DNA from: Linum tenue
Taxonomy: Eukaryota > Streptophyta > Magnoliopsida > Malpighiales > Linaceae
Length of the DNA stretch: 64,000 nt
Direction: 5' to 3'
NCBI GenBank assembly: GCA_946122785.1
Contig: CAMGYJ010000006.1
Location: 1,550,001-1,614,000, forward strand
The notes under the pieces were generated by a model that did no database searches, had not been told where the DNA came from, and saw only the letters and a program-made list of their open reading frames with translations. Positions 24,743 through 35,737 of the stretch are shown here, piece after piece (position 1 is the first letter of the stretch; each line of letters starts with the position of its first letter). The translations under genes were made by a program, and so were the position numbers.

Positions 24743-25688
24743 TGATGTGACCAAAGTACGCAGCTTTCCTACTTTTTATGGTTTTCGAAGCTTTTCTCCA
24801 ACGAACAAGAACTCGAACAAAAGATAATGATGGAACACGATCAAACAGATTCCAACTCGTGTGAAAGGCCAATTGGTATATGAAACCAATCAAACAATCA
24901 CCCACTCGTGAATAAGGCCAATCGCTATTGGGTAGAAGCTCGCCACAACTAGACGCGTTCTCTAGTTGATAAGAGACACGTGAAACTCCTGGAGCACTCT
25001 CAACAGAAGCTTGCACAAAGAACTAGTTCGTATGAACTTGTAACTTGAAAGTTGATTGATAATTGAATGAGTTACAATGAGGAACTCAGCCTCTTATTTA
25101 TAGACTAGCTAACACAAATCCAAAGCTTAAAATGAAAAACAAATCCTACAAGTAAAAGGAAAAAACACAATCCTTAAAAGACAAGTAAAAGGAAAACACA
25201 ATCCTTAAAAGACAAGTAAAAGACTTGGTCAACAACTCCCTAGATTCTAGCCTTGCAATCCTCCCTCACATGGCTTGTGTTCACACCTGATATTCCTTTC
25301 ACACTTGTACTCCTTTTCACACCTTGTGTTCACACCATGGGAGATCTTCCTTCCTTCTACCAAGCCCATCTTCTCTTCATTCTAGTCCATAAATCGTAGC
25401 AATGTGATGGACTTTCCTTCTAGCAAGTCCACGTCCATCAAGAATGATCCCATTTGATCCTTGTATCGTCGTACTCGGACCTTCATCTTTGGACCACGAG
25501 AATTATATATTCTGCCAATGGATTTCACATCAACAAACTCGTAGGCCTTGCTTGAAATGACCTTTTCTTCCACCTTGAATGCTTCCAAGCTCTCTTTAAA
25601 CCTCTTAAATCGTCTCTTGAACCATGGTCCATGTAGATATCTAGTTTGAGCTCGTGTGACGTCATGCGGGGTGAGCGGGGTCGCATCA
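24743..25688 (-). repeat. E1 3' LTR (946 bp)
   Basis: Left-hand LTR, 3' in element orientation. The reading frame of the upstream ORF continues into it to 25382, so its U3 is coding for about 100 codons. It contains a TATA box at 25095-25102 (minus strand) and the conserved stem-loop at 24946-24968. Confidence 0.93.
25095..25102 (-). promoter_or_regulatory. E1 3' LTR TATA box
   Basis: TATAAATA on the minus strand; the equivalent in the 5' LTR, which would drive the element, is at 28364-28371. The conserved stem-loop begins about 134 bp downstream. Confidence 0.7.
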
Positions 25689-26203
25689 TTCCCTCCCTCT
25701 TGAAAAAGATTTGACCTCAAATCTTGTTGTGACATATAAATTCTCTCCCGTGACTTCCTTATTTTCCTTCTTGACCATGCACCTTGAAAACTAAGATGAT
25801 CCACAAACTCTTGGAGTCTTCGTCTTTCTTTAATATGAGCCTCTATGTATGTCACTTCATCGCCAATAACAAAATCAATGTGGTCAATAATCTCACCATA
25901 ATCTTGCATATGAATTGACTTACATTGAAGAGGGTTTTGACCATGCTCATGAGCAGAATTGGGTGGTGTGGGAGTACTTGATGCGTTGATTATGCCTTGG
26001 GACGAAATTTGATGTTGTTGTACGGCTTCTCCCATGACAAAATCAACTTGAGTAGGTGATGACTCATTAATTGCTGGCTTCACATCTTCACTACGTGCTA
26101 GCATCAATGTCTTAGGCTCCAAGACACTAGTTTCACCTTTCTCCTGGCCCACTAGCTTCCTTCTCTTGCTCCCTGTTTCGTTGCAATTGTAATTGGTCTT
26201 CAT
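25382..26203 (-). CDS. E1 C-terminal module with CR-motif-like tail, overlapping the 3' LTR
   Basis: Open frame continuing the Gag-protease reading after a one-base frame change near 26140. It replaces the whole RT to integrase region. Visible parts: a linker; DYGEIIDHIDFVIGDEV; a charged, probably helical segment (AHIKERRRLQEFVDHL); a basic stretch (RRKIRKSRERIYM); QQDLRSNLFQEGGNDATP, which resembles the conserved segment just before the CR motif of CRM integrases; then, inside the LTR, a basic region, YNSRGPKMKVRVRRYKDQMG and a tail ending at LRFMD. The HIDFVIGD and SRGPKMKVR segments recur in E3, so they are shared features of this non-autonomous lineage. The likely role is in targeting or in partner recognition, by analogy with the CR motif; this is inference. 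The printed start is not a reliable initiation site; translation probably comes from Gag. Confidence 0.7.
   Translation of the reverse strand: MKTNYNCNETGSKRRKLVGQEKGETSVLEPKTLMLARSEDVKPAINESSPTQVDFVMGEAVQQHQISSQGIINASSTPTPPNSAHEHGQNPLQCKSIHMQDYGEIIDHIDFVIGDEVTYIEAHIKERRRLQEFVDHLSFQGAWSRRKIRKSRERIYMSQQDLRSNLFQEGGNDATPLTPHDVTRAQTRYLHGPWFKRRFKRFKESLEAFKVEEKVISSKAYEFVDVKSIGRIYNSRGPKMKVRVRRYKDQMGSFLMDVDLLEGKSITLLRFMD
25689..25702 (-). other. E1 polypurine tract
   Basis: On the minus strand the bases before the 3' LTR read AAGAGGGAGGGAA, a purine run directly abutting the TGATG terminus, the usual primer for plus-strand DNA synthesis. The same bases are coding (QEGGN). Confidence 0.8.
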
Positions 26204-27846
26204 AGACTTCCTTGGGAGACAAGGGCTTCAACACGACCTTCTTTCCTTTATGCATCAATCGATATTTGTTGGAGACTCCATCATGTTGTGCGCTTCGATC
26301 GAATTGCCATGGTCTTCCAAGTAGGACGTGTGTAGCTTGCATAGGTACTACGTCGCACAGAACTTCGTCCTTATATCCTCCAATGGCAAATTTCAGAAGA
26401 GTTTGCCTCGCCACTTTAATTGAACCATCCTCGTTGAGCCATTGAAGCTTGTAGGGTTTGGGATGCTTGATTGTGCTCAATCCCAGTTTGCTAACCGCTA
26501 TGGTACTAATAGCGTTAGTGCCACTTCCGCCATCAATCACCACGGCGAGCAGCTTCCCATCCACTACACATCTTGTATGAAACAGGTTCTCCCTTTGCTC
26601 GAGGTCTTCTTTGGGTTTCACGCTTAGCATTCTTCTCGTGACAAGCAAACTTCCAGGAGGGGGCTCCATTTCTATTGATTCGTCAACTTCAGATTCTGAT
26701 GGCTCCCTCGCGTGCTCCTCTTCTTCGGAATCCGAGACATATTCTCCATTCTCTAGTAGGACTAGAGCTCTTCGATTAGGGCATTGGTTGGCCATATGCC
26801 CTCTTCCATGACATTTGAAGCATTGAATGCCTCCACTAGAGCCTGTGGGCTTGTCTCTTGGTGCTTCAACCTTGGCTGCCTGTGTTGATGCTTCTAGCTT
26901 CGTTATGGCTGGCCTAGGGTTTGAAGTTGAAGGCGTTCCTGGCCTTGGTGCTGCTTGTGGTGGCGTGAATCTCCTCCCAACGTTACTACGTTGTTGTTTC
27001 TCCACTTTGGCTGCTATTGCAACCAAATCGTATAGATCCGCATAGGGGTGAAGTTCCACCACATTTCTAATTTCTCGATTAAGCCCATATAAGAATCGTG
27101 CAATGGTAGCATCACGATCTTCCTCCAAATCCGCTCGAATCATTAGCATCTCCATCTCGCGGTAATAATCCTCTACACTCTTGGTACCTTGGCGCAGAAG
27201 TTGTAGGGCTTGATGCATCTCTCTACGATGAGAACTAGGCACAAATCGATCCCGCATTACAGTTCTCATCTCTGCCCATGTCTCAATAGGTGGCTGCCTA
27301 TTCTTCCTCCTCCTCATGCTTACTTGATCCCACCACACAATGGCATAATCCGTAAACTCGAGTGCGGCCACTTGTACTTTCTTCCTCTCGAATAGTTGTT
27401 ATAATCGAAGATCAATTCCATCTTTCGTTCCCAATCTAGGTAAGCCTCGGGATTAGTAGAACCTCTGAACGATGGTATGTTGACCTTAATATTCCTCAAA
27501 TCATCATTTCATCTCGAGGGTAACCCTCGTCATCCTCATATTCGACCTCTTCATCACGAGGCTGGCCTCGTCTTGCATGTAGTCCACCCATTGGCCGATG
27601 TCGCCTAGCATGTTCGAACACGGGTCGTTGTACCACCCTTCTCTCTCCACGATCTTCTTCTTCCCTCCTAGCCCTTTCAGCAGCAACATTAGGGTTAGGG
27701 TTTGGTGGTGCTTGCATCCGTGTTTCCCAAGCTTCCATTCTTGCATTTTGAGCTTGTAGCGCCGCTTGAATCTCCCTCTGGCTGGTGGTATGTGCTTGAA
27801 GTAACGCTTGGATTTGATCAGTCAATGCCTTGATCTCGTCTCCCAT
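26133..27846 (-). pseudogene. E1 gag-protease with two frameshifts
   Basis: Starts at the ATG at 27846 (MGDEIKALTDQIQALLQAH, a coiled-coil-like N terminus) and runs to the stop at 27496; a one-base deletion near 27505 and another near 27385 shift the frame, after which MAALEFTDYAIVWWDQV opens the long stretch 27371-26133. Domains in order: capsid region (WAEMRTVMRDRFVPSSH, QGTKSVEDYYREMEML, FLYGLNREIRNVVELH), CCHC knuckle CFKCHGRGHMANQC, and a protease domain with VVIDGGSGTNAIS, where the catalytic aspartate is kept but the triad is D-G-G rather than D-T/S-G. The same domains occur in E2. The frame breaks are single-base deletions in a young element, so some could be sequencing errors. If intact it would form the capsid and process it. 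Confidence 0.88.
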
Positions 27847-27994
27847 ATTTGCGGCACTAATTACTCCTTCAAGATAGCTCGCAAGAACCTTCAAGAACGT
27901 AAAGACTCCTCCAAGATCCTTTACGATGACGTCAAAACCTTCAAGAACACGACAAGATTGCCAAAGAACCTTCTTCTCCGCTGCGTTTGAACCG

Positions 27995-28010
27995 GGCTCT
28001 TGATACCACT
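27995..28010 (-). other. E1 primer-binding site
   Basis: On the minus strand AG then TGGTATCAAGAGCC follows the 5' LTR end. It matches the initiator Met tRNA complement except for one extra A, so priming efficiency may differ from that of E2 and E3, which have the exact match. Confidence 0.8.
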
Positions 28011-28214
28011 TGATGTGACCAAAGTACGCAGCTTTCCTACTTTTTATGGGTTTTCGAAGCTTTTCTCCAACGAACAAGAACTCGAACAAAAGATAATGAT
28101 GGAACACGATCAAACAGATTCCAACTCGTGTGAAAGGCCAATTGGTATATGAAACCAATCAAACAATCACCCACTCGTGAATAAGGCCAATCGCTATTGG
28201 GTAGAAGCTCGCCA

Positions 28215-28237
28215 CAACTAGACGCGTTCTCTAGTTG
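28215..28237 (-). other. Conserved stem-loop in E1 5' LTR transcript
   Basis: Minus strand: stem CAACTAGA, 7-nt loop GAACGCG, stem TCTAGTTG, eight perfect pairs. It lies about 130 nt after the TATA box, so inside the predicted RNA. The copy in the 3' LTR is at 24946-24968. Identical in E3 and structurally equivalent in E2. Confidence 0.75.
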
Positions 28238-28363
28238 ATAAGAGACACGTGAAACTCCTGGAGCACTCTCAACAGAAGCTTGCACAAAGAACTAGTTCGT
28301 ATGAACTTGTAACTTGAAAGTTGATTGATAATTGAATGAGTTACAATGAGGAACTCAGCCTCT

Positions 28364-28371
28364 TATTTATA
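28364..28371 (-). promoter_or_regulatory. E1 5' LTR TATA box
   Basis: TATAAATA on the minus strand, the expected promoter for E1 transcription towards lower coordinates. Confidence 0.75.
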
Positions 28372-28954
28372 GACTAGCTAACACAAATCCAAAGCTTAAA
28401 ATGAAAAACAAATCCTACAAGTAAAAGGAAAAAACACAATCCTTAAAAGACAAGTAAAAGGAAAACACAATCCTTAAAAGACAAGTAAAAGACTTGGTCA
28501 ACAACTCCCTAGATTCTAGCCTTGCAATCCCTCACATGGCTTGTGTTCACACCTGATATTCCTTTCACACTTGTACTCCTTTTCACACCTTGTGTTCACA
28601 CCATGGGAGATCTTCCTTCCTTCTACCAAGCCCATCTTCTCTTCATTCTAGTCCATAAATCGTAGCAATGTGATGGACTTTCCTTCTAGCAAGTCCACGT
28701 CCATCAAGAATGATCCCATTTGATCCTTGTATCGTCGTACTCGGACCTTCATCTTTGGACCACGAGAATTATATATTCTGCCAATGGATTTCACATCAAC
28801 AAACTCGTAGGCCTTGCTTGAAATGTCCTTTTCTTCCACCTTGAATGCTTCCAAGCTCTCTTTAAAACTCTTAAATCGTCTCTTGAACCATGGTCCATGT
28901 AGATATCTAGTTTGAGCTCGTGTGACGTCATGCGGGGTGAGCGGGGTCGCATCA

Positions 28955-31133
28955 CAAGATGTGCACGAGTACGAACCCTTAGTACCGAGTCCGAATTGTA
29001 CAATAAGGTGGATTTTCAATACAAATGTCTTGTAATGTTGATAGAAATTTCATTCTTTGATTAGTTTAGTCATATAAACACATAAACCGCTTAATTGTGT
29101 CATAAAACAAGACGTGCACGAGTTCGAACTCTTAGTACCGAGTCCAAATTGCACAATAAGGTGGATTTCCACTCCAAATGTCTTGTAATGTTGATGGACA
29201 TTGATTCAATGATTGGTTTAGTCATATAAACACATAAACCGCTCAATTGTCTCATAATGACAAGATGTGCACGAGTACAAACTCTTAGTACCGAGTCCAA
29301 ATTGCACAATAAGGTGGATTTCCACTCCAAATGTCTTGTAATGTTGATGGAAATGTGATTCAATGATTTGTTTAGTTATATAAACACATAAACAACTTAA
29401 TTGTGTCATAATGACAAGATGTGCACGAGTACAAACTCTTAGTACCGAGTCCAAATTGCACAATAAGGTTGATTTCCACTCCAAATGTCTTGTAATGTTG
29501 ATGGACATGTGATTCAATGATTGGTTTAGTGATATAAACACATAAACCGCTTAATTGTGACATAATGACAAGATGTGCACGAGTACGAACTCTTAGTACC
29601 GAGTCCAAATTGTACAATAAGGTGGATTTGCACTCCAAATGTCTTGCAATGTTGATAGACAGGTGATTCTTTTATTGGTTTAGTCAAGTAAACACATAAA
29701 CCGCTTAATTGTGTCCTAATGACAAGATGTGCACGAGTACGAACTCTTAGTAGCGAGTCAAAATAGCACAATAAGGTCGATTTCCACTCCAAATGTCTTG
29801 TAATGTTGATGGACATGTGATTCAATGATTTCTTTAGTCATATAAACACATAAACCGCTTAATTGTGTCATAATGACAAGATGTGCACGAGTACAAACTC
29901 TTAGTACCGAGTCCAAATTGCACAATAAGGTGGATTTCCACTCCAAATGTCTTGTAATGTTGATGGACATTGATTCAATGATTGGTTTAGTCATATAAAC
30001 ACATAAGCCGCTCAATTGTCTCATAATGACAAGATGTTCACAAGTACAAACTCTTAGTACCGAGTCCAAATTGCACAATAAGGTGGATTTCCACTCCAAA
30101 TGTCTTTTAATGTTGATGGACATGTGATTCAATGGTTTGTTTAGTCATATAAACACATAAACCGCTTAATTGTGTCATAATGACAAGATGTGCACGAGTA
30201 CAAACTCTTAGTACCGAGTCCAAATTGCACAATAAGGTTGATTTCCACTCCAAATGTCTTGTAATGTTGATGGACATGTGATTCAATGATTTGTTTAGTC
30301 CATATAAACTCATAAACTGCTTAATTGTGTCATAATGACAAGATGTGCACGAGTACAAACTCTTAGTACCGAGTCCAAATTGTACAATAAGGTGGATTAC
30401 GCACTCCAAATGTCTTTTTATGTTGATGGACATGTGATTCAATGATTGGTTTAGTCATATAAACACATAAACCGCTCAATTGTCTCATAATGACAAGATG
30501 TGCACGAGTACAAACTCTTAGTACCGAGTCCAAATTGCACAATAAGGTGGATTTCCACTCCAAATGTCTTGTAATGTTGATGGACATGTGATTCAATGAT
30601 TTGTTTAGTCATATAAACACATAAACTGCTTAATTGTGTCATAATGACAAGATGTGCACGAGTACAAACTCTTAGTACCGAGTCGAAATTGCACAATAAG
30701 GTTGATTTCCACTCCAAATGTCTTGTAATGTTGATGGACATGTGATTCAATGATTGGTTTAGTCATATAAAAACATAAACCGTTGAATTGTGTCATAATG
30801 ACAAGATGTGCACGAGTACGAACTCTTAGTACCGAGTCCAAATTGTACAATCAGGTGGATTTGCACTCCAAATGTATTGTAATGTTGATAGACAGGTGAT
30901 TCTTTGATTGGTTTAGTCATGTAAACACATAAACCGCTTAATTGTGTCATAATGACAAGATGTGCACGAGTACGAACTCTTAATACCGAGTCCAAATTGT
31001 ACAATAAGGTGGATTTGCACTCTAAATGTCTTGTAATGTTGATAGACATGTGATTCTTTGTTTGGTTTAGTCATATGAACACATAAACCGCTTAATTGTG
31101 TCATAATGACAAGACGCAACCTTATTCTGCAAT
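28955..31133 (-). repeat. Satellite C, array 2 (about 14 units)
   Basis: Continuation of array 1 after E1, same orientation and phase, starting with the right target copy CAAGA (28955-28959). The last 17 bases before the gap (31117-31133, CAACCTTATTCTGCAAT) are in the reverse orientation, the complement of a variant seen at about 21727. Confidence 0.95.
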
Positions 31134-31233
31134 NNNNNNNNNNNNNNNNNNNNNNNNNNNNNNNNNNNNNNNNNNNNNNNNNNNNNNNNNNNNNNNNNNN
31201 NNNNNNNNNNNNNNNNNNNNNNNNNNNNNNNNN
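31134..31233. other. Assembly gap (100 N)
   Basis: Exactly 100 N inside satellite C, a placeholder of unknown length. The number of satellite units across it is therefore not known. Confidence 0.99.
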
Positions 31234-34200
31234 ATTTGCACTCCAAATGTCTTGTAATGTTGATAGACATCTGATTCTTTGATTGGTTTAGTCATATAAA
31301 CACATAAACCACTTAATTGTGTCATAATGACAAGACGTTCACGTGTTTGAACTATTAGTACCAACTCCAAATTGCACAATAATGTGGATTTGCACTCCAA
31401 ATGTCTTGTAATGTTGATAGACATGTGATTCTTCGATTGTTTAGTCATATAAACACATAAACCGCTTAATTGTGTCATAATGACAAGATGTGCACGAGTA
31501 TGAACTCTTAGTACCGAGTCCAAATTGCACAATAAGGTAGATTTGCACTCCAAATGTCTTGTAATGTTGATAGACATGTGATTCTTTGATTGGTTTAGTC
31601 ATGTAAACACATAAACCACTTAATTGTGTCATAATGACAAGACGTGCACGAGTTCGAACTATTAGTACCAACTCCAAATTGCACAATAAGGTGGATTTGC
31701 ACTCCAAATGTCTTGTAATGTTGATAGACATGTGATTCTTTGATTGGTTTAGTCATATATACACATAAACCACTTAATTGTGTCATAATGACAAGATGTG
31801 CACGAGTACGAACTCTTAATACCGAGTCCAAATTGCATAATAAGGTGGATTTCCACTCTAAATGTCTTGTAATGTTGATAGACATGTGATTCTTTGATTG
31901 GTTTAGTCATATCAACACATAAACCACTTAATTGTGTCATAATGACAAGACATGCACGAGTTCGAACTATTAGTATCAACTCCAAATTGCACAATAAGGT
32001 GGATTTGCACTCCAAATGTCTTGTAATGTTGATAGACATGTGATTCTTTGATTGGTCTAGTCATATAAACACATAAACCACTTAATTATGTCATAATGAC
32101 AAGACGTGCACGAGTTCGAACTATTAGTACCAACTCCAAATTGCACAATAAGGGGGCATTTGCACTTCAAATGTCTTGTAATGTTGATAGACATGTGATT
32201 CTTTGATTGGTTTAGTCATATAAAAACATAAACCACTTAATTGTGTCATAATGACATTACGTGCACGAGTTCGAACTATTAGTACCAACTCCAAATTGCA
32301 CAATAAGGTGGATTTGCACTCCAAATGTCTTGTAATGTTGATAGACATGTGATTCTTTGATTGGTTTAGTCATATAAACACATAAACCACTTAATTGTGT
32401 CATAATGACAAGACGTGCACGAGTTCGAACTATTAGTTCCGACTACAAATTGCACAATAAGGTGGATTTGCACTCCAAATGTCTTGTAATGTTGATAGAC
32501 ATGTGATTCTTTGATTGGTTTAGTCATATAAACACATAAACCACTTAATTGTGTCATAATGACAAGACGTGCACGAGTTCGAACTATTAGTACCGACTAC
32601 AAATTGCACAATAAGGTGGATTTGCACTCCAAATGTCTTGTAATGTTGATAGACATGTGATTCTTTGATTGGTTTATTCATATAAACACATAAACCACTT
32701 AATTGTGTCATAATGACAAGACGTGCACGAGTTCGAACTATTAGTACCGACTACAAATTGCACAATAAGGTAGATTTGCACTCCAAATGTCTTGTAATGT
32801 TGATAGACATGTGATTCTTTGATTGGTTTAGTCATATAAACACATAAACCACTTAATTGTGTCATAATGACAAGATGTGCACGAGTACGAACTCTTTTTA
32901 CCGAGTCCAAATTGCACAATAAGGTGGATTTGCACTCCAAATATCTTGTCATGTTGATAGACGTGATTCTTTGATTGGTTTAGTCATATAAACACATAAA
33001 CCACTTAATTGTGTCATAATGACAAGACGTGCACGTGTTCGAACTATTCGTACCAACTCCAAATTGCATAATAAGGTGGATTTTCACTCCAAATGTCTTG
33101 TAATGTTGATAGACATGTGATTCTATGATTGATTTAGTCATATAAACACATAAACAACTTAATTGTGTCATAATGACAAGACGTGCACGAGTTCGAACTA
33201 TTAGTACCAACTCCAAATTGCACAATAAGGTGGATTTGCACTCCAAATGTCTTGTAATGTTGATAGACATGTGATTCTTCGATTGGTTTAGTCATATAAA
33301 CACATAAACCGCTTAATTGTGTCATAATGACAAGATGTGCAAAAGTACGAACTCGTAGTACCGAGTCCAAATTGAATAATAAGGTGGATTTGCACTCCAA
33401 ATGTCTTGTAATGTTGATAGACATGTGATTCTTTGATTGGTTTAGTCATATAAACAAATAAAAAGCTTCATTATGACATAATGACAAGATGTGCACGAGT
33501 ACGAACTCTTAGTACCGCGTCCAAATTGTACAATAAAGTGGATTTGCACTCCAAATGTCTTGTAATGTTGATGGACATGTGATTCAATGATTGGTTTAGT
33601 CATATAAACACATAAACCACTTAATTGTGTCATAATGACAAGATGTGCACGAGTACGAACTCTTAGTACCGAGTCCAAATTGCACAATAAGGTGGATTTG
33701 CACTCCAAATGTCTTGTAATGTTGATAGACATGTGATTCTTTGATTGGTTTAGTCATATAAACACATAAACCACTTAATTGTGTCATAATGACAAGACGT
33801 GCACGAGTTCGAACTATTAGTTCCGACTACAAATTGCACAATAAGGTGGATTTGCACTCCAAATGTCTTGTAATGTTGATAGACATGTGATTCTTTGATT
33901 GGTTTAGTCATATAAACACATAAACCACTTAATTGTGTCATAATGACAAGACGTGCACGAGTTCGAACTATTAGTACCGACTACAAATTGCACAATAAGG
34001 TGGATTTGCACTCCAAATGTCTTGTAATGTTGATAGACATGTGATTCTTTGATTGGTTTAGTCATATAAACACATAAACCACTTAATTGTGTCATAATGA
34101 CAAGACGTGCACGTGTTCGAACTATTCGTACCAACTCCAAATTGCATAATAAGGTGGATTTTCACTCCAAATGTCTTGTAATGTTGATAGACATGTGATT

Positions 34201-35042
34201 CTATGATTGATTTAGTCATATAAACACATAAACAACTTAATTGTGTCATAATGACAAGACGTGCACGAGTTCGAACTATTAGTACCAACTCCAAATTGCA
34301 CAATAAGGTGGATTTGCACTCCAAATGTCTTGTAATGTTGATAGACATGTGATTCTTCGATTGGTTTAGTCATATAAACACATAAACCGCTTAATTGTGT
34401 CATAATGACAAGATGTGCAAAAGTACGAACTCGTAGTACCGAGTCCAAATTGAATAATAAGGTGGATTTGCACTCCAAATGTCTTGTAATGTTGATAGAC
34501 ATGTGATTCTTTGATTGGTTTAGTCATATAAACAAATAAAAAGCTTCATTATGACATAATGACAAGATGTGCACGAGTACGAACTCTTAGTACCGTGTCC
34601 AAATTGTACAATAAAGTGGATTTGCACTCCAAATGTCTTGTAATGTTGATGGACATGTTATTCAATGATTGGTTTAGTCATATAAACACATAAACCACTT
34701 AATTGTGTCATTATGACAAGATGTGCACGAGTACGAACTCTTAGTACCGAGTCCAAATTGCACAATAAGGTGGATTTGCACTCCAAATGTCTTGTAATGT
34801 TGATAGACATGTGATTCTTTGATTGGTCTAGTCATATAAACACATAAACCACTTAATTATGGCATAATGACAAGACGTGCACGAGTTCGAACTATTAGTA
34901 CCAACTCCAAATTGCACAATAAGGGGGATTTGCACTTCAAATGTCTTGTAATGTTGATAGACATGTGATTCTTTGATTGGTTTAGTCATATAAACACATA
35001 TACCTCTTAATTGTGTCATAATGACAAGACGTGCACGAGTTC
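31234..35042 (-). repeat. Satellite C, array 3 (about 25 units, with a 1078-bp higher-order repeat)
   Basis: 154-bp units in the same orientation as arrays 1 and 2. The block from about 32970 to 33760 recurs almost unchanged 1078 bp later (7 x 154), including the marker unit with AAATAAAAAGCTTCATTATG at about 33460 and 34538. The array ends with the left target copy of E2, AGTTC (35038-35042). Confidence 0.95.
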
Positions 35043-35397
35043 TGATGAGGACATCAATGGGCCAGTCACACGTGCTAAGGCAAGGACATTGAAGGAGAAG
35101 CTGGCGACATATTTGGAGAGCTACTTTGGAGCCATGGATGTGGAGATATTTCGAGGGAAGCCATATATGATTATTCGAGTGGAGGAAGAAGGAGGAAGTG
35201 CTGAAGAGAAGGCAGATTGCAAGAAGCAGCCTTAACGGGTTTGCTTAACAGGTCACGCCTTAACGGGTTTGCTTAACGGGTCCATGCTTAACGGTTTGGG
35301 CTTAACGGGTTTGCTGGGCTGTTTCCAAGTTTCCTTGTTTTAAAGTCGGTTTATGATTGTTTTTCCATGTTGATTCGGATTTGGGTTGTATTTTGCC

Positions 35398-35405
35398 TAT
35401 TTAAA
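35398..35405 (+). promoter_or_regulatory. E2 5' LTR TATA-like box
   Basis: TATTTAAA, followed by AGGGCTGAACACG. It occupies the same position relative to the stem-loop (about 137 bp upstream) as the TATAAATA boxes of E1 and E3. The copy in the 3' LTR is at 40849-40856. Confidence 0.6.
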
Positions 35406-35534
35406 GGGCTGAACACGTTGGTTTTTCCCTTAGACGATTATTATTGAATTTCAGAGGCTAAAGCCGAGTTCCCTACGCGGAATTTGCCCTAATTACTCTG
35501 TCGAGAATCTCCAGAGTGCTAGAGCGACTCTTAT

Positions 35535-35557
35535 CAGCTAGGTAATCACCCTGGTTG
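35535..35557 (+). other. Conserved stem-loop in E2 5' LTR transcript
   Basis: Stem CAGCTAGG, 7-nt loop TAATCAC, stem CCTGGTTG. As RNA all eight pairs form, two of them G-U. The sequence differs from E1 and E3 at several stem positions yet pairing, stem length and loop length are the same. In the 3' LTR copy (40986-41008) a C is changed to T, turning one C-G pair into U-G and preserving the stem. Confidence 0.7.
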
Positions 35558-35725
35558 TGGCGAGCTACCCATATCGATTGCCCTTTATTCCGAGTTGAAT
35601 CTGTCCGATCGATTCATATATCGATTGCCCTTATTCACGGGTGAGTACTATCCGATCGATTTCCATCCTATCCGGTTCTGTTTGGTTCGAGAAGCTTGAC
35701 CCTGTGCAACTTTGATTATATCAAG

Positions 35726-35737
35726 TGGTATCAGAGC
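35726..35737 (+). other. E2 primer-binding site (initiator Met tRNA)
   Basis: TGGTATCAGAGC two bases after the 5' LTR end; exact complement of the 3' end of initiator Met tRNA as used by most plant chromoviruses. Confidence 0.9.

Larger units (their letters stand above)
24743..28954 (-). mobile_element. Element E1: non-autonomous CRM-like Ty3/gypsy retrotransposon (4212 bp)
   Basis: Two near-identical LTRs (24743-25688 and 28011-28954) with TGATG...CATCA termini flank a 2.3-kb interior, and perfect 5-bp target copies CAAGA sit at 24738-24742 and 28955-28959 in satellite C. PBS at the right and polypurine tract at the left show minus-strand orientation. The interior encodes Gag, zinc knuckle and protease, then a C-terminal module that runs into the 3' LTR; RT, RNase H and integrase are absent. 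By eye the LTRs differ by two substitutions and two small indels over ~945 bp, so insertion is recent. It needs enzymes from a full-length relative. Gag is interrupted by frameshifts, so Gag may also be supplied in trans. Confidence 0.92.
28011..28954 (-). repeat. E1 5' LTR (944 bp)
   Basis: Right-hand LTR, 5' in element orientation, TGATGTGACC to GGTCGCATCA when read on the plus strand. Differences seen against the left LTR: one extra G, a 3-bp deletion, and two base changes. It carries the TATA box at 28364-28371. Confidence 0.93.
35043..35723 (+). repeat. E2 5' LTR (681 bp)
   Basis: Begins with the coding segment for the end of the polyprotein (to the stop at 35233-35235), then a stretch with repeated TTAACGGGTTTG motifs (35232-35320; one additional 14-bp repeat compared with the 3' LTR), a TATA-like box at 35398, the conserved stem-loop at 35535 and the end TATATCA. 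Confidence 0.93.

Noticed and set aside
26212..27395. Plus-strand open frames of 60-77 codons inside E1
   Set aside because: They are antisense to the clear Gag-protease coding on the minus strand.
35233..35320. Repeated TTAACGGG motif as an interstitial telomere repeat
   Set aside because: The unit is not the plant telomere repeat TTTAGGG, and it belongs to the E2 LTR in both copies.
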